From Bacteroidota bacterium (GTDB lineage Bacteria; Bacteroidota; Bacteroidia; B-17B0; Aurantibacillaceae), in the NCBI GenBank assembly GCA_016708845.1, contig JADJFB010000032.1:1-29215 (forward strand): a DNA stretch of 29,215 nucleotides, given 5' to 3'. Of the stretch, positions 16,196-24,194 are shown piece after piece. The stretch's first letter is position 1. Each line of letters opens with the position of its first letter. Made by a program: the position numbers and the translations under genes. Below the pieces are notes generated by a model that ran no database searches, was not told the DNA's origin, and saw only the letters and a program-made list of their open reading frames with translations.

Positions 16196-17569
16196 TTGAA
16201 CTTAAATACAAACATATCTAATCAAAAACCACGCATGGTTATTCTCGGTTCTGGCGAGAGTGGCGTTGGCAGTGCTATTTTGGCACAAGCCAAAGGCTAT
16301 GATGTGTTTGTATCTGACAAAAGTTTAATTAAAGAAAAATATAAATTAGAATTAGTTCATCATAATATTGCTTTTGAAGAAGGTACTCACACGGAAGATT
16401 TAATTTTAAATGCAACGGAAATCATCAAGAGTCCTGGTATTCCTGATAAAGTGGAACTGGTTCAAAAAGCAAAAGCAAAAAACATTCCTGTGATTTCTGA
16501 AATAGAATTTGCAGGCCGACATACCAAGGCAAAAACAATTTGTATTACAGGTAGTAATGGAAAAACGACTACTACCCTACTTACTTATCATATCCTAAAA
16601 AAAGCAGGGTACAATGTAGGCTTAGGGGGGAATATCGGAAAAAGTTTTGCTTATCAAGTAGCAACCGAAAATTTTGATTACTACGTGTTAGAATTGAGCA
16701 GTTTTCAATTAGATGGCATGTATAATTTTAAAGCAGACGTAGCAGTGTTATTAAACATTACGCCTGACCATTTAGATAGATACGAATATAAGTTTGAGAA
16801 TTATGTGGCATCCAAATTCCGCATTACTCAAAACTTAACCAAAGATGATGCTTTTGTGTATTGTGCAGACGATGTAGTGATGGAAGAATTTATGAAGCAC
16901 ACGCACATTGAAGCGGAATTAGTTCCCTTCAGTATCAAAAAAACCATAGAAGGAAATGGCGCCTTCTTACAAAACAATGAAATAACCCTTAATTATAATA
17001 ATAACCCTAAACCCTTAATTATGACCCTAGAACAATTGGCTCTTGCAGGTAAACATAACGTTTACAACTCAATGGCTGCTTCAATGGCAGCGCGTATCGT
17101 AGATATACGCAAAGACATTATCCGCGAAAGTTTAGAAGACTTCGTAAATGTTGAACACCGTTTAGAATTTGTTGCCTCTATTAATGGCATCGAATTTATT
17201 AACGATTCAAAAGCAACTAACGTTAACTCTGCTTGGTATGCATTAGAAAGTATGCAAAAACCAACTGTGTGGATTGTTGGTGGACAAGACAAAGGAAACA
17301 ACTACGAAGAATTAGTTGACCTTGTAAAAGAAAAAGTAAAAGCGATTGTTTGCTTAGGTGTTGATAATAAAAAAATCATCAAAGCATTTAAAGGTTCTGT
17401 AGAAAATATTATGGAAGCTGGTTCTGCTGTAGAAGCAGTTGCTATGTCCTACAAATTAGCTTCTAAAGGAGATGCCGTTTTATTATCTCCAGCATGTGCT
17501 AGTTTCGATTTATTTCAAAACTACGAAGATAGAGGTGTTCAATTTAAAACAGCTGTAAGAGGTCTATAA
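16196..17569 (+). CDS. murD: UDP-MurNAc-L-alanine:D-glutamate ligase
   Basis: MurD adds D-glutamate, the second stem-peptide residue, in the cytoplasm. Numbered from TTG 16196 (457 residues), it has the N-domain start MVILGSGESGVGSAIL (14-29), the P-loop GSNGKTTT (119-126), LELSSFQLD, NITPDHLDRY, and a C-domain with NDSKATN (336-342), GGQDKG (Lys366) and SPACASFDLFQNYEDRG (431-447). Two starts are possible. TTG 16196 has the A-rich leader typical of this operon, while ATG 16235 gives a protein starting directly at the beta strand; I keep the longer form but cannot exclude the shorter. An extra MurD C-domain gene follows 1 nt later. Confidence 0.93.
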   Translation: MNLNTNISNQKPRMVILGSGESGVGSAILAQAKGYDVFVSDKSLIKEKYKLELVHHNIAFEEGTHTEDLILNATEIIKSPGIPDKVELVQKAKAKNIPVISEIEFAGRHTKAKTICITGSNGKTTTTLLTYHILKKAGYNVGLGGNIGKSFAYQVATENFDYYVLELSSFQLDGMYNFKADVAVLLNITPDHLDRYEYKFENYVASKFRITQNLTKDDAFVYCADDVVMEEFMKHTHIEAELVPFSIKKTIEGNGAFLQNNEITLNYNNNPKPLIMTLEQLALAGKHNVYNSMAASMAARIVDIRKDIIRESLEDFVNVEHRLEFVASINGIEFINDSKATNVNSAWYALESMQKPTVWIVGGQDKGNNYEELVDLVKEKVKAIVCLGVDNKKIIKAFKGSVENIMEAGSAVEAVAMSYKLASKGDAVLLSPACASFDLFQNYEDRGVQFKTAVRGL

Positions 17570-17570
17570 A

Positions 17571-18071
17571 ATGAAAGAAGTTGCACTAGGTCAGAAAACA
17601 TTTTCTATTAATAGAGAAACAGATCATAGTTTTGAATTTGTTGCCAATATTAATGAAGTCACCTTCATTAATGATTCGAAAGCAACCAATGCCAGACTTG
17701 CTGTGGAAAGTATTAATTCTGTGGACGCAGAAATAGTATTGATATTAGGTGGAGATGATTTAAAAACCGATTACTCTTGGTTCACTAATATCAATTACTA
17801 TAATATTAAAACGGTGATTTATTTCGGTAGACGATTCTCTGAAATAAAAAACATCTTTAATAAACACGTGATGGTTATTGTAGCCGATAATTTAGAAAGC
17901 GCTGTGGGAATTTCGAAAGCAAAAGCAATTAAAAACCAAGCGGTTTTATTTTCGCCTGCTTGCCCAAGCTTCGACCCTTTTGACAATTACAAAAACAGAG
18001 GTAACAAATTCAAGGAACTCGTTTTAAAAGAGACTGAAAAGACAAATGGATTTAAGGGACTAAAGAGATAA
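17571..18071 (+). CDS. Standalone MurD C-terminal (Mur ligase C) domain protein
   Basis: These 166 residues align along their length with the last third of the adjacent MurD and nothing else: FEFVANINEVTFINDSKATN (21-40) against LEFVASINGIEFINDSKATN, ILGGDD (58-63) against IVGGQD, and SPACPSFDPFDNYKNRG (128-144). The N-terminal and P-loop ATPase domains are absent, so it cannot be a ligase alone, yet it keeps DSKATN and SPAC, which in MurD contact the D-glutamate/UMAG substrate. The Lys in GGQDK of MurD is displaced here (GGDDLK). It starts with ATG 1 nt after the murD stop, so the pair is coupled. The frame is intact with no decay, and divergence from MurD is large, which argues for an old, kept duplication. 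Function is unknown: possible ideas are a regulatory or scaffolding subunit of MurD or a substrate-binding decoy. Confidence 0.82.
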   Translation: MKEVALGQKTFSINRETDHSFEFVANINEVTFINDSKATNARLAVESINSVDAEIVLILGGDDLKTDYSWFTNINYYNIKTVIYFGRRFSEIKNIFNKHVMVIVADNLESAVGISKAKAIKNQAVLFSPACPSFDPFDNYKNRGNKFKELVLKETEKTNGFKGLKR

Positions 18072-18075
18072 AATT

Positions 18076-18120
18076 CTCTCAGTCTTCTTTGCTTAAAACT
18101 TTCCCTCTTTGCGGTTAAAT
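18076..18120 (+). repeat. Intergenic repeat relic (CTTTGC units) before ftsW
   Basis: The 66-nt spacer holds two related phrases, TCTTCTTTGCTTAAAA and CCCTCTTTGCGGTTAAA. Such CTTTGCG..TTAAA strings are a dispersed intergenic motif I recall from Bacteroidota genomes; the claim rests on memory. No promoter of the TAnnTTTG type is seen. Confidence 0.25.
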
Positions 18121-18137
18121 AACAAAACAATTAACTA

Positions 18138-19291
18138 ATGAAACAATTCGCATACTTAAAAGGAGATAGAGTCATTTGGACCATTGTGTTCCTATTGTCT
18201 CTGTTATCTATTTTGGTAGTATACAGTTCGGTTGTAACATTAGCACATAAATACAAACAAGGTAATACAGAAGCATATTTAATAAAACATGGCGTCACTA
18301 TTATCGGTGGAATCTTTATTATGTATATGGTTCACAAATTAAAATATACGCTGTTCTCTAGGGTTGCACAGATCGGTATTTTATTTGTTGTTCCATTATT
18401 ACTTTTTACACTAGTGAAAGGTGTAAGTGCAGGCGAAGCAAGTCGTTGGATTCCAATTCCGGGGATAGGGTTAACATTTCAATCTTCCGACGTTGCCAAA
18501 ATTATATTAATAATTTTCGTAGCACGCACACTCACCATTCGTCAAGATCAATTAGAGGATTTTAAATCAATTATTAAATATTTATTATTACCAATAGGTT
18601 TTATTTGTTTACTAATTTTTCCAGCTAACTTTTCTACAGCGGCTCTATTATTTTTAAACTGTTTGTTTCTAATGTTTGTAGGAAGAATAAAATTAAAATT
18701 CATTTTATACATTTTAGGTGGCTGTGTTGGTTTTGCATTGTTATTGGGCATTGTCATTTATCAATTTCCTGATTTAATTCCTCGTGGTGCTACATGGAAA
18801 GCACGAATTGAAAATTTTAGTGAAGGTGATTCGAAAAATAATTATCAAAGCGAGCAAGCTAAGATTGCTATTGCAACAGGTGGAATCATTGGCAAAGGCC
18901 CTGAAAAAGTACACAACGTGCCTTTTTGCCACAAGCTTCTTCCGATTTTATTTATGCTATTATTATTGAAGAGTATGGCCTATTTACAGGCTTTGCTATG
19001 CTCTTCTTATACATGATTTTATTATTTAGGGGTATTAGAATTTTAAGAGACTCTGAAAAAACCTTTGGCGGATTAATGGCTGTTGGTTTAAGTTTTAGCT
19101 TGGTGTTCCAAGCATTAATTAATATGGCAGTTGCTGTAAATTTATTTCCAGTAACTGGTCAACCGTTACCTTTAGTAAGTATGGGAGGAACCTCTATTTG
19201 GTTTACCTGTATTGCCATTGGCATTATTTTAAGTGTGAGTAGATCAAACGAGGATGCTACTAATAAAGAACAAGAAGTGATTACTGAATAA
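18138..19291 (+). CDS. ftsW: Septal peptidoglycan polymerase FtsW (SEDS), interrupted by a one-base deletion
   Basis: FtsW is the SEDS glycosyltransferase that polymerises lipid II at the septum with FtsI. The first frame (to a stop at 19016) has the N-terminal membrane helices, SRWIPIPGIGLTFQSSDVAK and YQSEQAKIAIATGGIIGKGP; the remainder lies in the -1 frame: LPQASSDFIYAIIIEEYG, then LVSMGGTSIWFT. Adding one T to the run at 18923-18927 gives NVPFLPQASSDF and a normal protein of about 384 residues. Because FtsW is essential and all SEDS motifs are retained, I take the shift as a consensus error rather than a dead gene. Ten or so membrane helices are expected. Confidence 0.92.
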
Positions 19292-19303
19292 CACATTGTG
19301 TCA

Positions 19304-19386
19304 GTTGGGGCGGGGGGGAAAAAAAAAAAAATTCACCCCCGCGCCCCGCCGGCGCCCGGGGGAAAAAAAAAAAAAAAAAAAAAAAT
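19304..19386. other. GC-rich and homopolymer block between ftsW and murG (probable artefact)
   Basis: Between the ftsW stop and the murG ATG lies a block unlike anything else here: a C/G run, 13 As, about 39 bases of almost pure G and C (CCCCCGCGCCCCGCCGGCGC and on), then 23 As. The rest of the window is strongly AT-rich. Such alternation of G, C and A runs is typical of low-quality read ends or a forced gap join. The true spacer may be of different length. Bases 19292-19303 and 19387-19388 look normal. Confidence 0.6.
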
Positions 19387-19388
19387 AA

Positions 19389-20500
19389 ATGAAACCACTA
19401 AAAGTTATATTAAGCGGCGGCGGCACTGGAGGACATATTTTTCCTGCAGTAGCAATTGCTAACGAAATAAAAAAGTTAGTACCACATGCGGAGATTTTAT
19501 TTGTTGGTGCTTTAGGCAAAATGGAAATGGAAAAAGTTCCTGCTGCTGGCTACAAAATTATTGGTGTGCCTATTGCGGGGTTACAACGTAAATTATTTAC
19601 ACTTGCTAATTTAAAATTACCATTCCTTATCATACAGTCTTTATTAAAGACTCGCAAAATCATCAACGAATTTCAACCAGATGTGGTTGTTGGTACTGGC
19701 GGTTACGCTTCCGGACCATTATTAAAAGCAGCTACCAATAAAGGCATTCCAGCTTTATTACAAGAACAAAATTCTTACGCAGGAATCACCAATAAAATAC
19801 TATCTAAAAAAGCGAGTAAAATTTGTGTCGCTTACGAAGGGATGGAACAGTTTTTTCCAAAAGAAAAAATATTGTTAACGGGGAATCCAGTTCGTCAGGA
19901 TTTGAAAGATGTGAAACAACATCGTGAAGAGGCGCTTAATTTCTTTAAGCTTTCTCCTAACAAAAAAATAATTTTAGTCATTGGGGGCAGTCTTGGTGCA
20001 AAAACCATTAACGAATCCATGGGCGCTGGGCTGCAAAAATTAGTTGATAATAACATTCAATTAATTTGGCAAACCGGTAAAACCTATTATACAAATGCGC
20101 AAGAGCAAGTCGGAAAATATGCTAACCAAAACATCTATGCTTTAGAATTTATTTCTCGTATGGACTTGGCTTATGCGGCTGCAGATATTGTGATTTCAAG
20201 AGCTGGAGCTAGTTCCGTTTCCGAATTATGTAATATAGGCATGCCATGTATTTTAGTGCCTTCTCCTAATGTAGCCGAAGATCATCAAACAAAAATGCGA
20301 TGGCTTTGGTAAATAAACAAGCTGCCTTATTAGTAAAAGATAACCAATCACTCAATACATTAATAGATACAGCTATTGCTTTAATTAATAATACCAGTCA
20401 GCAAGTTACGCTTACCAATAACATTAGTCAAATGGCTTTTCAAAATTCTGCTAATGTGATTGCTTTAGAAGTTTTAAAATTAGCCCACTACAGCCTTTAG
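19389..20500 (+). CDS. murG: UDP-GlcNAc:lipid I transferase MurG, interrupted by a one-base deletion
   Basis: MurG adds GlcNAc to lipid I, making lipid II on the cytoplasmic face of the membrane. It shows the GT28 pattern: GGGTGGHIFPA (10-20), VVGTGGYASGP, EQNSYAGITNK, GGSLGA and RAGASSVSELCNIGMPCILVPSP. The first frame stops at 20312 just after VAEDHQTK; the C-terminal helix (AMALVNKQAALLVKD) continues in the -1 frame. One additional A in the run at 20291-20295 yields DHQTKNAMALVNKQAA, the family sequence, and about 370 residues in total. The upstream spacer is the odd GC/poly-A block, so the native leader is not certain, although ATG 19389 gives the canonical start KVILSGGGTGG. Confidence 0.93.
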
Positions 20501-20506
20501 TACTAA

Positions 20507-21898
20507 ATGAACATACTTGATTATAAATTATATTATTTCCTTGGTGCTGGTGGCATTGGCATGAGTGCTTTAGTGCGTTACTTTAACCATTATGGTAAAA
20601 CCGTTTATGGTTATGATAAAACAGAAACAGATTTAACGAGACAATTACAAGACGAAGGCGCTCAATTACATTTTGATGAAGATAAAGCTTTAGTCAAAAA
20701 ATTATTTTCGCTCTATAATAAAGAAGATATTTTAGTGATTTACACCCCTGCCGTTCCAAAAGACCATGAAGAGTTTGTGTATCTTCAAAACGAAGGCTAC
20801 AATTTACAAAAGCGTGCTTGGGTATTGGGAGAAATCACTAAGCAATTTCGCACCATCGCTATTGCGGGTACTCACGGAAAAACAACCACCACCACGCTTA
20901 CGACTCACATTTTAAAAACAGCGGGTATTAATTGTTTTGCCTTTTTAGGGGGCATTTCTCAAAATTATAAAACCAATTTGTTGTTGGGCGATGCTAACGA
21001 CAAGGACGCTTACGTAGTTGTTGAGGCTGATGAATACGATCGTTCTTTTTTGACTCTTCATCCCTATATTACAGTAATAACAAGTGTTGACGCTGACCAT
21101 CTGGACATTTATGGCGACTTAAATGCCATGCATCAAACCTATACTCAATTTGCTTCTCAGGTTCAAAAAGAGGGCTTTTTGATTGTTAAAAAAAATGTTG
21201 ATAACGATTTGAGACTCAAGGATAAAAGACTTGTCTACTCATTAAATTTAGATACTGAATACTCTGCGAATTCTATTGAAATTATTGATGGCGAATTTTG
21301 TTACAACATCAATAGTCCCATAGAGCCTGTAAGCCACGTAGCCATTGGGTTACCGGGTTTACATAATGTAGAAAATTCGATAGCAGCAGTAGCAGTTGCG
21401 CAACAATTAGGTATTAAGGGCGATGTGATAAACAAAGCCTTACGTTCTTTTAAAGGAGTGAAACGAAGATTTGATTACCGAGTAAAATCAAAGTCTGTTG
21501 TGTACATTGATGATTATGCCCATCATCCGGAAGAATTGAGAGCTGCCATTACGGCTGCGAAACAATTATATCCAGATAAAAAAGTAACGGGTATTTTTCA
21601 GCCGCATTTGTTTACACGCACACGAGATTTTGCCGATGGTTTTGCAGAGAGTTTAGATTTGTTGGATGTATGTGTGTTATTAGACATCTACCCTGCCAGA
21701 GAAAAACCCATCGAAGGAATCAATTCGCAGATGTTGTTAGATAAAATGAAAAGCAAAGAAAAGTTTTTAGTAAAAAAAGAAAACGTGCTTGAATTTTTAA
21801 AAACACATCCACCACAAGTAGTGATGACATTGGGAGCAGGAGATATAGACAGTTTGATTGAACCGATTGAGAAGCTGCTGAATGAAACAATAAAATGA
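20507..21898 (+). CDS. murC: UDP-N-acetylmuramate:L-alanine ligase
   Basis: MurC starts stem-peptide synthesis by joining L-alanine to UDP-MurNAc. The 463-residue protein has the N-domain FLGAGGIGMSAL (11-22), the P-loop GTHGKTTTT (121-129), VVEADEYDRSF, DADHLDIYGD, a C-domain with IDDYAHHPEEL and IFQPHLFTRTRDF, and LGAGDID near the end, all in the usual order and length. ATG 20507 lies 6 nt after the murG stop. Its last four bases overlap the ftsQ start (ATGA), so translation is coupled. Confidence 0.96.
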   Translation: MNILDYKLYYFLGAGGIGMSALVRYFNHYGKTVYGYDKTETDLTRQLQDEGAQLHFDEDKALVKKLFSLYNKEDILVIYTPAVPKDHEEFVYLQNEGYNLQKRAWVLGEITKQFRTIAIAGTHGKTTTTTLTTHILKTAGINCFAFLGGISQNYKTNLLLGDANDKDAYVVVEADEYDRSFLTLHPYITVITSVDADHLDIYGDLNAMHQTYTQFASQVQKEGFLIVKKNVDNDLRLKDKRLVYSLNLDTEYSANSIEIIDGEFCYNINSPIEPVSHVAIGLPGLHNVENSIAAVAVAQQLGIKGDVINKALRSFKGVKRRFDYRVKSKSVVYIDDYAHHPEELRAAITAAKQLYPDKKVTGIFQPHLFTRTRDFADGFAESLDLLDVCVLLDIYPAREKPIEGINSQMLLDKMKSKEKFLVKKENVLEFLKTHPPQVVMTLGAGDIDSLIEPIEKLLNETIK

Positions 21899-22707
21899 AA
21901 AAAATAAATTTTAAAAAAATATTAATCATCGTTCTTTGGATTATTGGATTATCAGGCCTACTAGCGTCTTTAGCCTTTGCTACTAGCAAAGAAAAAAACG
22001 TAGTAGCCGAAAATTTATTGGTATCGGTTAATAATACAGAAGTTAACACTTTTATTGATGAAGAGGACGTGAAAGAGTTTTTTAAAGAAAGAAACGACTC
22101 AATCTTAAACACCTCTTTAAAACATATTGATGTAAACGGTTTAGAGAAAGCATTGAATTCTCATCCCGCTGTAGAAAACGCTGATATAGCAGTAGATGTA
22201 AATGGAGATGTAAGTATTGATGTCACACAGCGCACACCATTAGTTCGCGTCATGAACATGGATGGCGAAAGTTATTACATTGATACAAAATCTAAACTAA
22301 TGCCCTTAAGCGATAAATATACCGCCCGTGTAATTATTGCTACAGGATTCATTGTTGAACCTTATGCAACTCGTTACCAAGTTTCGGTAGATGCCATTTC
22401 GAAAAACGAAAAATTTGCAGCCATCAGTGTACTCGATGATATTTATAACATCTCCACTTATATTGCAAAGGATTCGGTTTTAGCAAGCCTGATACATCAA
22501 ATAAATGTAACGCCTGATAAGGAATTAGAGTTATACCCTTCAATTGGTAATCATAAAATTGTGTTTGGAGAAGCGAAAGATTTTGAAGAGAAGTTTGAAA
22601 AACTAAAAACATTTTATACCGAAGGATTAAACAAAACAGATGGTTGGAATAAATATTCAACTATTAATATAAAATATAAAAACCAAGTGGTTTGCACTAA
22701 AAAATAA
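21895..22707 (+). CDS. ftsQ: Cell division protein FtsQ/DivIB
   Basis: FtsQ is a bitopic division protein that bridges FtsA-side and periplasmic partners (FtsL, FtsW, FtsI). This 270-residue protein has a Lys-rich cytoplasmic tip, one membrane helix (about 9-29, ILIIVLWIIGLSGLLASLAFA), then a POTRA-like region starting near VNNTEVNTFIDEEDVKEFF and a beta domain with DVTQRTPLVRVMNMDGESYYIDTKSKLMPL, which corresponds to the RTPxARVxxxxGxxYxxD pattern of FtsQ. Identification rests on these marks and on position between murC (4-nt overlap) and ftsA (4 nt gap). Confidence 0.9.
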   Translation: MKKINFKKILIIVLWIIGLSGLLASLAFATSKEKNVVAENLLVSVNNTEVNTFIDEEDVKEFFKERNDSILNTSLKHIDVNGLEKALNSHPAVENADIAVDVNGDVSIDVTQRTPLVRVMNMDGESYYIDTKSKLMPLSDKYTARVIIATGFIVEPYATRYQVSVDAISKNEKFAAISVLDDIYNISTYIAKDSVLASLIHQINVTPDKELELYPSIGNHKIVFGEAKDFEEKFEKLKTFYTEGLNKTDGWNKYSTINIKYKNQVVCTKK

Positions 22708-22711
22708 GTTT

Positions 22712-24064
22712 ATGGACAATAAACCAACACAAAAACAAATGCCAGCAAATGCAGAACTAGTAGTAGGTCTTGACATTGGAACAACTAAAATTGCCGCTAT
22801 CGTTGGTTACAAAAACGAAAACGGTAAAGTAGAAATTTTAAGTATTGGTAAATCCGAATCACTAGGTGTGCACCGTGGTGTAGTTGCTAATATTGAGCAA
22901 ACCATTGAGTCTATTAAAGCTGCCATTAAAATTGCGGGTGATAAAGCAAATATTGATATTGAAGAAGTAATTGTTGGTATTGCAGGTCAGCATATTAAAA
23001 GTATGCAACACCGCGGTATGGTGACTCGTAAATCATTAGAAGAAGAAGTTTCTCAAAACGATGTAGATCAATTAATTGATAACATGCACCGTTTAGTGAT
23101 GAGTCCAGGTGAAGAAATTATTCACGTGATTCCTCAAGAATATATAATTGATAACGAAAGTGGTATCCGTAACCCAATTGGTCATTCAGGAATTCGCTTA
23201 GAAGGAAATTTCCATATTATTACTGGACAAGTAAGTGCTGTAAAAAATATTTTTAAATGTGTTGATCGCGCTAAATTAACCACGGTTGATTTACACTTAG
23301 AACCATTAGCAAGTGCTGATGCCGTTTTAAGCGATGAAGAAAAAGAAGCGGGTGTTGTTTTAGTGGATATTGGTGGTGGTACTACTGACGTAGCTATTTT
23401 CTATGATGGTATTATTCGTCATACAGCTGTTATTCCTTTTGGCGGTAACATCATTACAGATGATATTAAAGAAGGTTGTGGAATTATCAAAACACAAGCA
23501 GAACAATTAAAAATGCGTTTCGGTTCGGCTTTAGCGCAAGAAAATCAAATGAACGAGGTGATTTCTATCCCAGGATTAAGAGGTCGTCCACACAAAGAAA
23601 TTTCAGTAAATACCTTAGCGCAAATTATTCAAGCGCGTATGGAAGAAATTTTAGAGTTCGTTTTATTTGAAATTAAATCTTCTGGCTTCGAACGCAAATT
23701 AGCGGGCGGCATCGTAGTAACAGGTGGTGGTTCTCAATTAAAACACTTACCTCAATTAGTGATGTTAACTACTGGTATGGATTGCCGTATTGGAACACCA
23801 AACGAACACTTAGCGGGCGCTGATGATGAATTAAAAAATCCAATGTACGCAACAGGTGTGGGCTTGGTAATGAAAGGTATTGAGAAATACGAGCGTGAAT
23901 TGAAACGTGGAACTAACTCTTCTAAACAAGTTGAAGAAACAGTTTTAGTAGAAGCAACAGCTAGCAAAAAAGCAGAAAAAAAAGTAACTGGTCACTCAAA
24001 ACAAAAAGTAGGAAACTTCTTCGATTCATTAATTAGCAAAGCTAAGGATTGGATGAGACGATGA
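22712..24064 (+). CDS. ftsA: Cell division protein FtsA
   Basis: FtsA is the actin-like ATPase that ties the FtsZ ring to the inner membrane. The 450 residues show the actin-fold nucleotide motifs: phosphate-1 GLDIGTTK (19-26), phosphate-2 DIGGGTTDVAIF (219-230) and the adenosine loop VTGGGSQLKHL. The C-terminus is a Lys/Glu/Ala linker followed by an amphipathic membrane-targeting helix (NFFDSLISKAKDWMRR, the last 16 residues), as expected. It starts 4 nt after ftsQ. A 130-nt spacer with a palindromic element separates it from ftsZ. Confidence 0.97.
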   Translation: MDNKPTQKQMPANAELVVGLDIGTTKIAAIVGYKNENGKVEILSIGKSESLGVHRGVVANIEQTIESIKAAIKIAGDKANIDIEEVIVGIAGQHIKSMQHRGMVTRKSLEEEVSQNDVDQLIDNMHRLVMSPGEEIIHVIPQEYIIDNESGIRNPIGHSGIRLEGNFHIITGQVSAVKNIFKCVDRAKLTTVDLHLEPLASADAVLSDEEKEAGVVLVDIGGGTTDVAIFYDGIIRHTAVIPFGGNIITDDIKEGCGIIKTQAEQLKMRFGSALAQENQMNEVISIPGLRGRPHKEISVNTLAQIIQARMEEILEFVLFEIKSSGFERKLAGGIVVTGGGSQLKHLPQLVMLTTGMDCRIGTPNEHLAGADDELKNPMYATGVGLVMKGIEKYERELKRGTNSSKQVEETVLVEATASKKAEKKVTGHSKQKVGNFFDSLISKAKDWMRR

Positions 24065-24106
24065 CGTGGAATTAGGATAGAGAAAAGTTAAAGTATGAGT
24101 TAATTT

Positions 24107-24131
24107 GTCACTTCGAGCGGAGTCGAGAAGC
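24107..24131 (+). repeat. REP-like palindromic element in the ftsA-ftsZ spacer
   Basis: The sequence CTTCGAGCGGAGTCGAGAAG (24111-24130) is an imperfect palindrome (CTTCGA..TCGAGAAG arms). Strings of the form GTCACTTCGAGCGCAGTCGAGAAG are, as I recall, a very common dispersed intergenic element in Flavobacteriales and related genomes. Its GC content is higher than its surroundings. Only one copy is in the window. Confidence 0.55.
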
Positions 24132-24194
24132 AAAAAACGAAAATAAAAGAAAAACAAACAATAAACATCAAAAATAAAAACAAAAATAAATACC

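Noticed and set aside
19301..19519. Reverse-strand open frame overlapping the GC-rich spacer and murG start
   Set aside because: It arises from homopolymer runs (poly-Phe, poly-Pro) and from the antisense of murG; no protein family is visible.
10283..20312. Programmed -1 frameshifting in rsmH, ftsW and murG
   Set aside because: All three need a -1 shift, but rsmH has no slippery heptamer at the site (TTGAAGCT) and none has a clear downstream pseudoknot. A missing base explains all three more simply.
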